Notes under the pieces: generated by a model
Told to the model about the DNA's origin: nothing
Databases searched by the model: none
The model's input: only the letters and a program-made list of their open reading frames with translations
Position numbers and translations under genes: made by a program
Assembly: GCF_008638345.1 (NCBI RefSeq)
Contig: NZ_VTVA01000005.1
Location: forward strand, 124,001-188,000
Direction: 5' to 3'
Source: Pseudomonas saliphila
Lineage (GTDB): Bacteria > Pseudomonadota > Gammaproteobacteria > Pseudomonadales > Pseudomonadaceae
DNA length: 64,000 nucleotides
Shown here: positions 47,901 through 56,948 of the stretch, one piece after another
Numbering within the stretch: position 1 is the first letter of the stretch
Layout: each line of letters starts with the position of its first letter

Positions 47901-49781
47901 CTGGATATCCTGGGCGCTGTCCAAGGCGTAGGTGAATTCAAAGTCATGAATCCAGTACACCGGGCCGTCCGCGCTGGCGATGCGGAAGGGAAATTCGCCC
48001 ATGACCCGCAAACCCAGATTCTCCAGAATCGGCATCACATCGGATAAGGGCAGCGGCTCGTGCAAGTGGTACAGCTTGCAATGCAGTACGCCGGGCTTCT
48101 GTCGCAGCGGTTGGTAAAAACTCATGCCCAGCGGATCCTGCTCGCTCAGGTTGAGCAGATGCTTCAGGTCGACGACGGCCGAAGCCGTGGTAAACCGCTC
48201 ACTGTATCCGGCTGGAAAACTGTCGGAGAAGCTATCCCATGCTTCGGTGGCATCGGCCTCGCCCAGCGTTTCGTGTAACCGGTCTCGGAAATCGTCGTGC
48301 CAGCTGCGGCATGCCTGGATAACGTCCTGCTCTATTTTCACGTGATCAAGTTCCTGGCCGTGTTTGGGGTCGACGCGCAGAATGAACTGGGTGCGCGTCA
48401 GGATCGATTCGGAGAAATACGTCCAGAACTCACACTCGCTGGATTTGAGGCGATCCATCAATACCGCCTGAATCTTCATACGGATGTCGGTGGAGTACAG
48501 GTCGCGTGGCACATAGGCCAGGCAGTAATAGAAGCGGCCATAGTTGCCACGCCTCAGGAAAACCCTGATGCGCGCGCGCTCCTGGATCTGCACGATGCTC
48601 ACCGCAGTCTCCAGCAGTTGTTCCTTGGACATCTGAAACAGATCGTCCCTCGGCAACACCTGCAGCACCCGCTCGAGGTCCTTGCCAAGATGACTGTGCG
48701 GATCCAGCCCGGCCTCCTGCTTCACCACCTCGACCTTGCGGCGCAGGTGAGGAATGCGCGACACACTCTCGGTGTACACCCGCGAGGTGTATAGCCCGGA
48801 GAAGCGATGTTCGACCAGCACCTTGCCGTGTTCGTCAATCTCCCGCACAGACACATAGTCCGGATAGGCCGGGCGATGCACGCGGCTCATCCGCGACGCC
48901 TTGGCAAAGGACAGCAGCAAGGGCGCGGTCAGGTAATCGAGTACTTCCTCCGGCAGATCCGAGGTAACGTCATCCAACGGGTCACAGACCGCCACGCCAA
49001 GGCTGTACTCACGATCCACACCCAGCCGGCCCTGGGGCAGCCCCTCGTGAATATGAAACCGCTCGTAGCCAAGGAAGGTGAAATGATCAGCCAGCAACCA
49101 ATGGAGAAACTCCACGGCCTCGGCGCGCTCCTCGGCTGGAAACTGCGATTGCCCTTCGGTATTGAGCATCTCGGCCAACTCGATCATGCGCTGCTGCATG
49201 GGCTGGAAATCAGCGACCGCGGCGCGCACATGACTCAAGGCATCGACCACCGCCTCCTGCACCGAGCGCAACTCCTGAGTGCTGGAACAGCGGTCGATTT
49301 CGATGAACATCACCGACTCGGCATGCCCCGGAGCGGTCGGATCGTTACGGCCGTGAACCTGCAGCAACTGTCCCTGCGAATCACGTTCCACCCGCATCAC
49401 ACTGTTCTGCATGGTATGCACGAGATAGCCCTGGCGTTTGAGCTCCATGCGCACCGAGTCCACCAGAAAGGGGGCGTCGCAATGCAGGATCTCGACCACC
49501 GAGTGCGTACCCTGCCAACCGTGTTGCTGCGTATCGGGGTTGAATACCCGAATCTTCTGTTCATTACCGTCAAAATGCTGAAAGAATCGCCAGGCGGAAA
49601 GCGTACAGCCGAGCAGGTCCGAATCATGCCGTCCGCGCAGCTCTTCGAGCGGGACAATGCCAAAGAATTGCTGGCTGAAGCGCGCAATGTTTTCCGCATC
49701 ACCTGGCTCCACCAGTGCCTGCAAACGTTCGCTGAGCACTGCAAGCAATTCATCTTTACTACTGGCCATTATTAATGCCAT
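44937..49781 (-). CDS. gdhB: NAD-specific glutamate dehydrogenase, 180-kDa class
   Basis: A 1614-residue catabolic enzyme that deaminates glutamate to 2-oxoglutarate. The long N-terminal half carries ACT-like regulatory modules. The dehydrogenase core lies around residues 790-1200. Its landmarks are [31 protein letters not shown] with the catalytic lysine, [13 protein letters not shown] and [13 protein letters not shown]. A large helical C-terminal domain follows. The start at 49781 has a GGAGGAA ribosome site 6 nt upstream; the frame is open for 33 more codons without homology. The length fits the P. aeruginosa type enzyme. It is divergent from the moxR operon. Confidence 0.95.
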   Translation of the reverse strand: [1614 protein letters not shown]

Positions 49782-49891
49782 GTTTCCTCCAGCAATGATT
49801 GGAACCGGCCTGCAACAGACCGACTGGGCATAAGGCATACCAGCCTTGCCATGACCGCCACGCCACAGCTGAGTTAACATACAGCGTCTGG

Positions 49892-49910
49892 CTCGACAAT
49901 GTAGGTCGAG
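49892..49910. other. Inverted repeat in the gdhB-moxR gap
   Basis: CTCGAC and GTCGAG, 7 nt apart, lie mid-way in the 221-bp divergent intergenic region. A second repeat (CTGGCA/TGCCAG, 49958-49974) sits just before the moxR-side ribosome site. Either could bind a regulator; nothing specific is recognised. Confidence 0.3.
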
Positions 49911-50002
49911 TTGGACAGCGGAGCGTCAATAGCCCCAGTCTAGACCAAAAGCATGTCCTGGCAGTGACTGCCAGCAGGAGCCTCAATTCATGGACACCCA
50001 TC

Positions 50003-50962
50003 ATGACGCACCGTAATGCCCTACTTGAACTGAAGGCCTTTATGGGCCAACAGATATTCGGTCAGGAACAGCTCATTGAACGCATGTTGATATGCCTGCT
50101 CGCTGCCGGACATGTACTGGTGGAAGGTGCGCCGGGTTTGGCCAAGACCCGCGCAATCAAGGTATTGTCAGAAGGCATCGAGGCGGACTTCCACCGCGTG
50201 CAGTTCACCCCTGACCTGCTGCCAGCAGACATCACGGGCACCGAAATCTACCGACCCGAGACCGCCAGCTTCAGCTTCCAGCAAGGCCCCATATTCCATC
50301 ACCTGGTCCTCGCAGACGAAATCAACCGCGCGCCGGCCAAGGTGCAATCGGCGCTACTGGAGGCCATGGCCGAGCGACAGGTCAGTATTGGCCGGCAGAC
50401 CTATCCGCTGCCAGAACTCTTCATGGTCATGGCCACGCAAAACCCGATCGAGCAGGAAGGCACCTACCCCCTGCCGGAAGCCCAGCTTGACCGCTTTCTG
50501 ATGCACGTGCGCATTGGCTTCCCGGATGCCGCGCTGGAGAAACAGATCCTGCAGCTGGCCCGTGGCGAAGCGCGCGGCGAAGAGCCGCAGATGGCCAGAC
50601 GCATCAGTCAGGAAACCATTCTGGCCGCGCGCCAGGAAGTGCTCGACATGTTCATGGCGGACGCGGTGGAGGAATACCTGATCCAGCTGATCATGGCGAC
50701 CCGGCGACCGGAAATGTACAGCCCACAGCTTGCCGACTGGCTACAACTGGGCGCCAGCCCCCGTGGCACCATCGCGCTGGATCGCTGCGCCCGCGCCCAT
50801 GCGTGGCTCGCCGGCCGGGACTTCGTCAGCCCTGAAGACGTGCAGGCGGTGGTCCATCCGGTACTGCGGCACCGGCTTATCCTCAGTTTTGAAGCTGAGG
50901 CCGAGGGTATCGATGCCGATCGGGTCATCGCGCTGCTTCTCGAATCCGTTGCAGTGGTCTGA
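50003..50962 (+). CDS. MoxR-family AAA+ ATPase
   Basis: A 319-residue chaperone-like ATPase, first gene of a six-gene operon with VWA-domain proteins. Walker A is EGAPGLAKT (residues 41-49), Walker B is VLADEINRAP (D105-E106), and ATQNPIEQEGTYPLPEAQLDRF is the MoxR signature. MoxR ATPases are thought to insert cofactors or remodel partner complexes together with VWA proteins. The start at 50003 gives the usual N-terminus. A short frame (MDTHHDAP, from 49990) precedes and overlaps the start; it is probably chance. Confidence 0.92.
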   Translation: MTHRNALLELKAFMGQQIFGQEQLIERMLICLLAAGHVLVEGAPGLAKTRAIKVLSEGIEADFHRVQFTPDLLPADITGTEIYRPETASFSFQQGPIFHHLVLADEINRAPAKVQSALLEAMAERQVSIGRQTYPLPELFMVMATQNPIEQEGTYPLPEAQLDRFLMHVRIGFPDAALEKQILQLARGEARGEEPQMARRISQETILAARQEVLDMFMADAVEEYLIQLIMATRRPEMYSPQLADWLQLGASPRGTIALDRCARAHAWLAGRDFVSPEDVQAVVHPVLRHRLILSFEAEAEGIDADRVIALLLESVAVV

Positions 50963-50964
50963 GC

Positions 50965-51921
50965 ATGTATATCGATGGCGCGGATGCGCTGGTAAGGGTC
51001 ACGCTGCAATCCCTTCTGGATGCTAGGCGGCATTGCCAGGAGCTGCCGCTGTTCAGTCGCCCGATGCGCACCAGTCGCCAGACCGGCCGCCAGTACTCGC
51101 GACTGCGCGGGCGGGGCATGGATTTCGATCAGGTAAGGGCCTATCAGCCCGGCGACGACATCCGCACCATTGACTGGCGCGTCACCGCACGCACCCAGAA
51201 GGTCCACACCAAGGTATTCAACGAAGAACGCGAGCGCCCGGTGTTCATCATCTGCGAACAGAGCAGCCGCCTGTTTTTCGGCAGCCGTCACAGTATGAAG
51301 TCAGTGTTGGGCGCCGACGCCTGCGCCCTGATCGCCTGGACTGCGTTGTCGCATAATGACCGGGTGGGCGGCATGGTCTTCGCCGCAGACGCCTGCCATG
51401 AAGTGCGTCCGCGTCGCAGTCGCCAGGCCATCCTGCAGCTGTTTCGCCTGCTTCTGCAGGCCAACGAGCGCATTCCCGAGGCCACCGAGGCGCCAGCCGA
51501 AGCAACCGCCGAACCCTTGAACATGGCGCTGCGGCACAGCAGGGAGATCATCCGACCCGGCAGCATTCTTTATCTGCTCTGCGATCACAGTGCGATCGAC
51601 AACATGAATCAGTCCCTGCTCGCCCCCCTCGCCGCCCACAACGACATTATTCTGCTGCCTTTGTTCGACCCCCTGGATGCGGAGCTGCCCAAGGCGGGTA
51701 TTCTGGACTTCATACAAGGTGAGCAACGCTTCAGCGTCGACACCGACAATCCCGCCGTGCGCGGCGCCTGGCAACAACAATTTGCCGACCAACAGCAAGC
51801 CTGGCAGCGCCTGGCCCGACGTTTACGCTGCAGCCTGAGCATGCTCGACAGCTCGCTGACAGCAGTCGAGCAACTGAGTCTTATGCTCGGTGCCCGCACT
51901 GGCCGCGCCCCCCGCCGATGA
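50965..51921 (+). CDS. DUF58 domain protein
   Basis: A 318-residue protein directly after moxR (2-bp gap). The DUF58 signature is complete: RAYQPGDDIRTIDWRVTARTQ, followed by VFNEERERPV and a degenerate VWA-like C-terminal part (LYLLCDHSAID). It has no membrane helix. In MoxR operons DUF58 proteins are presumed partners of the ATPase. It overlaps the next gene by 4 bp. Confidence 0.9.
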   Translation: MYIDGADALVRVTLQSLLDARRHCQELPLFSRPMRTSRQTGRQYSRLRGRGMDFDQVRAYQPGDDIRTIDWRVTARTQKVHTKVFNEERERPVFIICEQSSRLFFGSRHSMKSVLGADACALIAWTALSHNDRVGGMVFAADACHEVRPRRSRQAILQLFRLLLQANERIPEATEAPAEATAEPLNMALRHSREIIRPGSILYLLCDHSAIDNMNQSLLAPLAAHNDIILLPLFDPLDAELPKAGILDFIQGEQRFSVDTDNPAVRGAWQQQFADQQQAWQRLARRLRCSLSMLDSSLTAVEQLSLMLGARTGRAPRR

Positions 51922-52379
51922 GCAGCGAACTGAGCACCGCGCTGATCCATCCAGCGCCACCCTCACCCGTGTCCTGGTGGCCACCCGCCCCAGGCTGGTG
52001 GCTACTGTTGGGGCTGACACTGTTGTTGCTATTGCTTCTCCCCCGCGTGTTGCGCAGTGTTCAGCGCCGCCGACTGGCGCGCACCCGGGTGACTCAGGCC
52101 CTGCACGGGTTACCCGCTACGCTGCCGGATCGGGAATGGCTGGCAGCAGCCAACAAAACACTCAAGCGGTTACTCAAGCGCCAAGGGAATGACCGCGCCA
52201 CACGCCTGTTCGGTGATGACTGGCTGGACTACCTCTGCGCCACCTATCCCGAACCCAACCGTCACAGCCTGCAGCCCCTGGCGGCCGATCTGTACCGCCC
52301 TGATGTAACACTGACAGCCGACCAGCGTCGGGCTCTGGAACACGAACTCAAGCGCTGGTTGCAGCATAATCATGTTTGA
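51918..52379 (+). CDS. DUF4381 domain membrane protein
   Basis: A 153-residue protein with one strong TM helix near residues 28-47 (WWLLLGLTLLLLLLLPRVL). A basic cytoplasmic domain follows, containing GDDWLDYLC. The N-terminal proline-rich stretch before the helix is typical of DUF4381 proteins in Bat-type operons. ATGA overlaps with both neighbours suggest tight translational coupling. Molecular function is unknown. Confidence 0.85.
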   Translation: MSSELSTALIHPAPPSPVSWWPPAPGWWLLLGLTLLLLLLLPRVLRSVQRRRLARTRVTQALHGLPATLPDREWLAAANKTLKRLLKRQGNDRATRLFGDDWLDYLCATYPEPNRHSLQPLAADLYRPDVTLTADQRRALEHELKRWLQHNHV

Positions 52380-53364
52380 ATTTGACTGGCCGCTGCTATT
52401 TCTTCTGTTTCCACTGCCCTGGCTGATCCGGCGGTTCGCGCCACCAGCGGAAAATCGTCCGGCGGCACTGCAGATCGCTTTCATGTCCAGACTGCGGGCG
52501 GTTCAGCCAGAGCCGGCCAAGCCTGGCGTCCGACGCACGCCCTGGGTCTTCCTGCTGATATGGCTGTTGATACTCAGCGCAGCCGCACGGCCCCAGCTGC
52601 TCGGCGATCCGTTACCCATGGAGGTCACCGGCCGCGACATGATGTTGGCCATCGACCTGTCCGGCAGTATGGAATTTCGCGACATGCAACTTGATGGAGA
52701 AGAGACAGACCGCCTGAGCCTGGTGCAACAGGTGATGGGACAGTTTATCCAGCGTCGTCATGGCGACCGGCTGGGGCTTATTCTGTTTGGCTCCCAGGCG
52801 TTTGTTCAGGCACCCCTCACGCATGATCGGCGCAGCGTCCGGAAATGGCTGGATGAGTCCTTCATCGGACTCGCTGGTCGACAGACCGCCATTGGCGATG
52901 CCATTGGTCTGGCAATCAAGCGCCTGGAGCAGCAACCCGCCGAACGCCGCGTGCTGCTGTTGATCACCGACGGTGCCAACAACGCCGGCCGGATCAGCGC
53001 AATCCAGGCCGCCAGACTCGCAGCCGAACGGCAAATCCGTATTTTTACCATCGGGATTGGTGCAGAGACTGCGCCCATGCAGGGCGACACCAGCGAAGGG
53101 TTGTTCGCGGAACGCGACCCTTCGGTGGAGCTGGACGAAGGTACGCTCAAGGAAATCGCCCTGCTCACCGGCGGCGAGTACTTTCGAGCCCGGGACAGCG
53201 AGAGCTTTGAACAGATCAACCAGCAACTGGATAGCCTGGAGCCCGCGCTGCATGAGGGACGCACGCTGCGTCAGAGCCTTCCGCTGTATCCCTGGCCGCT
53301 GGGGCTGGCGCTGATCCTCAGCATGGCCCTGACCGGCTGGTATCGGAGGTCAAATGTGGCTTGA
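52372..53364 (+). CDS. VWA-domain membrane protein (BatA-like)
   Basis: A 330-residue protein with two N-terminal TM segments (about 5-20 and 60-75), a VWA domain and a C-terminal TM helix near 307-325. The MIDAS metal site is intact: DLSGSM near residue 97, the threonine in GRQTAIGDA and the aspartate in LLITDGANN. This is the metal-binding VWA partner of the MoxR operon. It overlaps the preceding gene by 8 bp and the next by 11 bp. Confidence 0.9.
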   Translation: MFEFDWPLLFLLFPLPWLIRRFAPPAENRPAALQIAFMSRLRAVQPEPAKPGVRRTPWVFLLIWLLILSAAARPQLLGDPLPMEVTGRDMMLAIDLSGSMEFRDMQLDGEETDRLSLVQQVMGQFIQRRHGDRLGLILFGSQAFVQAPLTHDRRSVRKWLDESFIGLAGRQTAIGDAIGLAIKRLEQQPAERRVLLLITDGANNAGRISAIQAARLAAERQIRIFTIGIGAETAPMQGDTSEGLFAERDPSVELDEGTLKEIALLTGGEYFRARDSESFEQINQQLDSLEPALHEGRTLRQSLPLYPWPLGLALILSMALTGWYRRSNVA

Positions 53365-55168
53365 ATCGCTAGCCGGTTTCAGCTTTTCGCGGCCTGTCTG
53401 GCTGCTTGCGCTGCTCCCGGCGCTGGCGTTGTGCTGGCTGGCCTACCAGCACGCTCACCGAGGTTCGGGGTGGGAGTCGATACTGCCGTCGCATCTGCAA
53501 CACTGGCTGTTGCGACGCCAACCCGGCAACGCCAATCGCAGCCGCTATCTGCTGCTGGCCGGCTGCTGGCTGGTGGCGATTCTCGCACTGGCCGGTCCGT
53601 CCCAGGAAGTCTCCGCGCCTGCCACATCCGCATCTCAGCCAACTGTACTGATCGTGCTGGATGTGTCGCACAACATGCTGTCCGACGATCTGCAGCCGAC
53701 CCGCCTGATTCGCGCCAAGCGCAAGTTGCGCGACATCCTGGCCCTGCCCGATGACTACCAGGTGGGTCTGATTGCCTACGCCGGCAGCGCGCACCGGGTG
53801 ACGCCCTTGAGCAACGATCCGGCAACGCTGACAAGTCTGTTGCAGGCCCTGGAGCCCGCGATCATGCCGTCCTCGGGGCGGGATCTGGATCAGGCCTTGA
53901 CGCTGGCGCGCGATAGCATCAGCGAACTGCCGCGCAGCATCCGTGTACTGGTACTCACCAGCGGTGCAGACGAAACAGAACTTGCCGCCCTGGAGCAACA
54001 TGCTGAGGCACTGGGCGCCCAGCTCGCCGTGCTGGGCGTGGGTACCGCCGAGGGCGCGCCAGTAGCACTTGAGGAAGGCGGGTTCATGCGCGATGACCAG
54101 GGTCGCATACTGCTGCCACGGCTCAATGCCCGGGCGCTGGCGAGCACGGTTCGCCGGCATGGCGGTAGTTATCATGGGATGACGCTGGATGACCGCGATC
54201 TGCAGCGCGTGTTACCCACAGTCGGCCCAACCAGCCAGGCTAGCAGCGAGGCCGAGGACGGCGAAGCCATCCGATCGATCAGGGACTACGGCGCCTGGCT
54301 GGCGCTGTTACTGGTGCCGCTGGCGGCACTAGGCGCGCGGCGCGGTTGGCTAGGCCTGCTCGTATGCGCCGCATTGCTGCCGATGCCGGCCGACGCTGGC
54401 TGGGCGGACTATTGGCAGCGCCCGGATCAGCAAGGCGCAGCCTTGCTTGAACAGGATCAACCCCGAGCCGCAGCCGAGCGCTTTGAGGATCCCGCCTGGC
54501 GCGCCTGGGCGTGGTACCAGGCCGAGGATTACGCGCAGGCAGCCGACGCCTACGCTGAACAGCTGAAGCAGCGACCTGATGATGCCGACAGTTACTTCAA
54601 CTATGGCACAGCGCTCGCCTTGAGCGGTCGCTATCCCGAGGCGCTGGAGGCGTTTGAACAGGCACTGACGCGTAATCCTGAGCATCATCCGGCGCGCCAC
54701 AACCGCGATCGGATCGAAGCCCTCCTCGAAGAACAAAAGCGCCAACAGGCTGAGCAGGACAAACAAAACGCCGAAGCGGGCGACAACGCTGCGGAGACGG
54801 CCGACGCAACACCCGATCAGGTGTCGGGCGAAACACCGCCACCCTCACCCAGCGATACCGCATCCGATCGCGAGCCGCAGAGCGTTGAGCCCGCACCCGG
54901 TTCCGATCCCGAAACTGACGTTGAAAATGGCGCGAGCGCCGCGCCTGATGCCGCGCCGGGAGCGTCGAGCCGTGCGGCACAGGGCAATCAGACAGATGCC
55001 GGCTCGCCCGACGACGCCAATGCTGCTGCAGACGCCTCCAGGGTGGTACACAATGAACAGCAGCAAGCGCTTGATCAGTGGCTCGAGGCGATCCCCGACG
55101 AGCCCGCTGAGCTGCTTCGGCGCAAGTTTCTGTATCAATACCAGCAGCGTAAGGAAGCGCAGCCGTGA
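53354..55168 (+). CDS. VWA plus TPR membrane protein (BatB/BatC-like fusion)
   Basis: A 604-residue protein. Two TM helices (about 15-32 and 65-82) lead into a VWA domain (about 95-285) whose MIDAS is degenerate: DVSHNM replaces DxSxS, and TSGADE stands where TDG is expected. One or two further helices near 310-350 are followed by TPR repeats (YAQAADAYAEQLKQRPDDADSYFNYGTAL and the next, about 390-460). A long Glu/Ala/Asp/Pro-rich, probably disordered stretch then leads to a short C-terminal helix region. It combines the roles of BatB and BatC. It overlaps BatD by 4 bp. Confidence 0.9.
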   Translation: MWLESLAGFSFSRPVWLLALLPALALCWLAYQHAHRGSGWESILPSHLQHWLLRRQPGNANRSRYLLLAGCWLVAILALAGPSQEVSAPATSASQPTVLIVLDVSHNMLSDDLQPTRLIRAKRKLRDILALPDDYQVGLIAYAGSAHRVTPLSNDPATLTSLLQALEPAIMPSSGRDLDQALTLARDSISELPRSIRVLVLTSGADETELAALEQHAEALGAQLAVLGVGTAEGAPVALEEGGFMRDDQGRILLPRLNARALASTVRRHGGSYHGMTLDDRDLQRVLPTVGPTSQASSEAEDGEAIRSIRDYGAWLALLLVPLAALGARRGWLGLLVCAALLPMPADAGWADYWQRPDQQGAALLEQDQPRAAAERFEDPAWRAWAWYQAEDYAQAADAYAEQLKQRPDDADSYFNYGTALALSGRYPEALEAFEQALTRNPEHHPARHNRDRIEALLEEQKRQQAEQDKQNAEAGDNAAETADATPDQVSGETPPPSPSDTASDREPQSVEPAPGSDPETDVENGASAAPDAAPGASSRAAQGNQTDAGSPDDANAAADASRVVHNEQQQALDQWLEAIPDEPAELLRRKFLYQYQQRKEAQP

Positions 55169-56832
55169 ACCGATTCATAATGTTGTTGGCGTTACTGATG
55201 ATGCCGATGCTGGCGCAAGCCTCGCTGCTGGCCAGCGTTGATCGCACCCGGCTGGTCGAAGGCGATACGCTGGAGTTGACGCTTGAAACGCCTCAGGCCA
55301 GCCGGTCCACGCGTCCGGACTTCAGCCCGCTGGAGGAGCACTTCCGGATCCAGGCAACGCGGCAGCTCAACCTGGTCAGCCAGGCCGACGGTAGCGCCCA
55401 GCGCACTACCCGCTGGGTGATCACCCTGCTGCCCAAACGCACCGGCTACGTGGCGATACCACCAATCAGGATTGGCGATCTGCAAAGCGAACCCATCGGG
55501 CTCCAGATCCTCACCAAGGCCCAGGCCGCCCAGGACACCGTCGCTCAGCTGGCACCCATTTTCATCGACAGTGAAGTGGATGTGGAAAATCCCTACGTGC
55601 AGGCGCAGGTGCTGCTGACGCTGAAGGTTTATCATTCAGTCTCACTCTACGACGACTCGATCCTGAGTGGATTGGAGATCCCCGATGCACGGGTGGAGAG
55701 TCTGGGACCTGCACGCCAGTCCGAGCAGTTGATCAACGGCGTGCGGCACGGCGTCATCGAAGTCCGCTATGCCATCTATCCGCAGCAAAATGGCATCCTG
55801 GAAATCCCCTCGCAATTGTTCAGCGCCACCACCTTGCAGCCGGTCGATCCCTCCGCGCGGTTCTCGGCGCGTACCGGACGCCTGGTCCAGGTGCGCTCGC
55901 CGAGCATTATGCTGGACGTCCGGCCTGTGCCAGATGGCTATCCCTCGGGCGCGCCCTGGATTCCCGCCAGCGAACTCACCTTCACCGAACATTGGCAGCC
56001 GGACCCCGGCGTTGATCTGATCACCGGCGAACCCCTTACCCGCACCCTTACCATCGAAGCGCAAGGTCTGAGTGCCAGTCAGTTACCGATCATGCATAGC
56101 CTGGTGCCAGGCACCGAGAAACACCTGCGTCAGTACACTGATCAGCCCAAACTGGAAAACCAGACCAGCGACACCGGCATACGCGGCATCCGTCAGGACA
56201 GTGCTGCACTGATTGCCCAGACCGAAGGCGTCTTCCAGGTACCGGAGCTGCAATTGTATTGGTGGGACACCATCGAGGACCGGCTGCGCACCGAGCGGCT
56301 GGACAGTGTGACCTTGAATGTCAGCGGCATGGACAATCTCACCCCATCGATCAGCGAGCCAGGCCTGACACAAACAAACGTCAGCTCAGGCCCCGCCGTC
56401 TGGCCCTGGCAACTCGCAAGCCTGCTGCTGAGCATCGCGTTGAGCACCTGCCTGTTGCTGCTCTACCGCGCCCGACGCGCCTTGCGCGATAGCGAAGTGA
56501 TCGAAGAAGAGGAAATCCTGGGCGAGGAGCATCAGGGCAATCCGCTGGGTGATCTACAGCTGGCCTGTCGTGGCAATCACCCAGCCGAAGCCCGCAAGGC
56601 GCTAGAAGCCTGGGCCCGGCAGCAACACAGCGAAGGCCTGATAGCCCTGACGCATCACAATCAGGAGTTGGCCGAGGCACTGGACGAGCTGAACGCCTGT
56701 CTGTTTGGCCAGACGGAAAGTCCCTGGCGTGGCAAGCCACTCTGGCGTGCGGTGCGCATGACCATTCAAAGCCGCCAGCGCGCAGCAGAAGCCCCCAGCG
56801 ACCCGCTTGGTACGCTTTACCCCGACGTTTAA
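55165..56832 (+). CDS. BatD-family protein
   Basis: A 555-residue exported membrane protein, last in the operon. A signal peptide (MNRFIMLLALLMMPMLAQAS) is followed by a periplasmic beta-rich region with repeated LTLETPQAS/TLTIEAQGLS-type strands. A TM helix lies near residues 412-432 (LASLLLSIALSTCLLLLY), then an acidic cytoplasmic tail with a helical C-terminal domain. BatD was linked to aerotolerance in Bacteroides and Leptospira-type operons; its role in Pseudomonas is unproven. Confidence 0.88.
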   Translation: MNRFIMLLALLMMPMLAQASLLASVDRTRLVEGDTLELTLETPQASRSTRPDFSPLEEHFRIQATRQLNLVSQADGSAQRTTRWVITLLPKRTGYVAIPPIRIGDLQSEPIGLQILTKAQAAQDTVAQLAPIFIDSEVDVENPYVQAQVLLTLKVYHSVSLYDDSILSGLEIPDARVESLGPARQSEQLINGVRHGVIEVRYAIYPQQNGILEIPSQLFSATTLQPVDPSARFSARTGRLVQVRSPSIMLDVRPVPDGYPSGAPWIPASELTFTEHWQPDPGVDLITGEPLTRTLTIEAQGLSASQLPIMHSLVPGTEKHLRQYTDQPKLENQTSDTGIRGIRQDSAALIAQTEGVFQVPELQLYWWDTIEDRLRTERLDSVTLNVSGMDNLTPSISEPGLTQTNVSSGPAVWPWQLASLLLSIALSTCLLLLYRARRALRDSEVIEEEEILGEEHQGNPLGDLQLACRGNHPAEARKALEAWARQQHSEGLIALTHHNQELAEALDELNACLFGQTESPWRGKPLWRAVRMTIQSRQRAAEAPSDPLGTLYPDV

Positions 56833-56905
56833 CTCCTCGCCTCCTACCGGGAACCGCCTTCCTGCCCTTTGCGAAAATGCCCAGGGCGTTTCGCGCAGGC
56901 ATAAA

Positions 56906-56933
56906 AAAAGCCGCTCCCTGGGGAGCGGCTTTT
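56906..56933. terminator. Bidirectional terminator between batD and the RND gene
   Basis: AAAAGCCGCTCCC and GGGAGCGGCTTTT form a 13-bp stem with a 2-nt centre. On the minus strand a run of seven T follows, so it ends the RND transcript well. The plus strand has TTTT and also serves batD. Confidence 0.9.
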
Positions 56934-56948
56934 GGTAGTGCAAGGTAA

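Noticed and set aside
49990-50016. Eight-codon upstream frame (MDTHHDAP) overlapping the moxR start
   Set aside because: It has a GAG before it and overlaps the start, but it is very short, has no regulatory codon pattern and is most likely chance.
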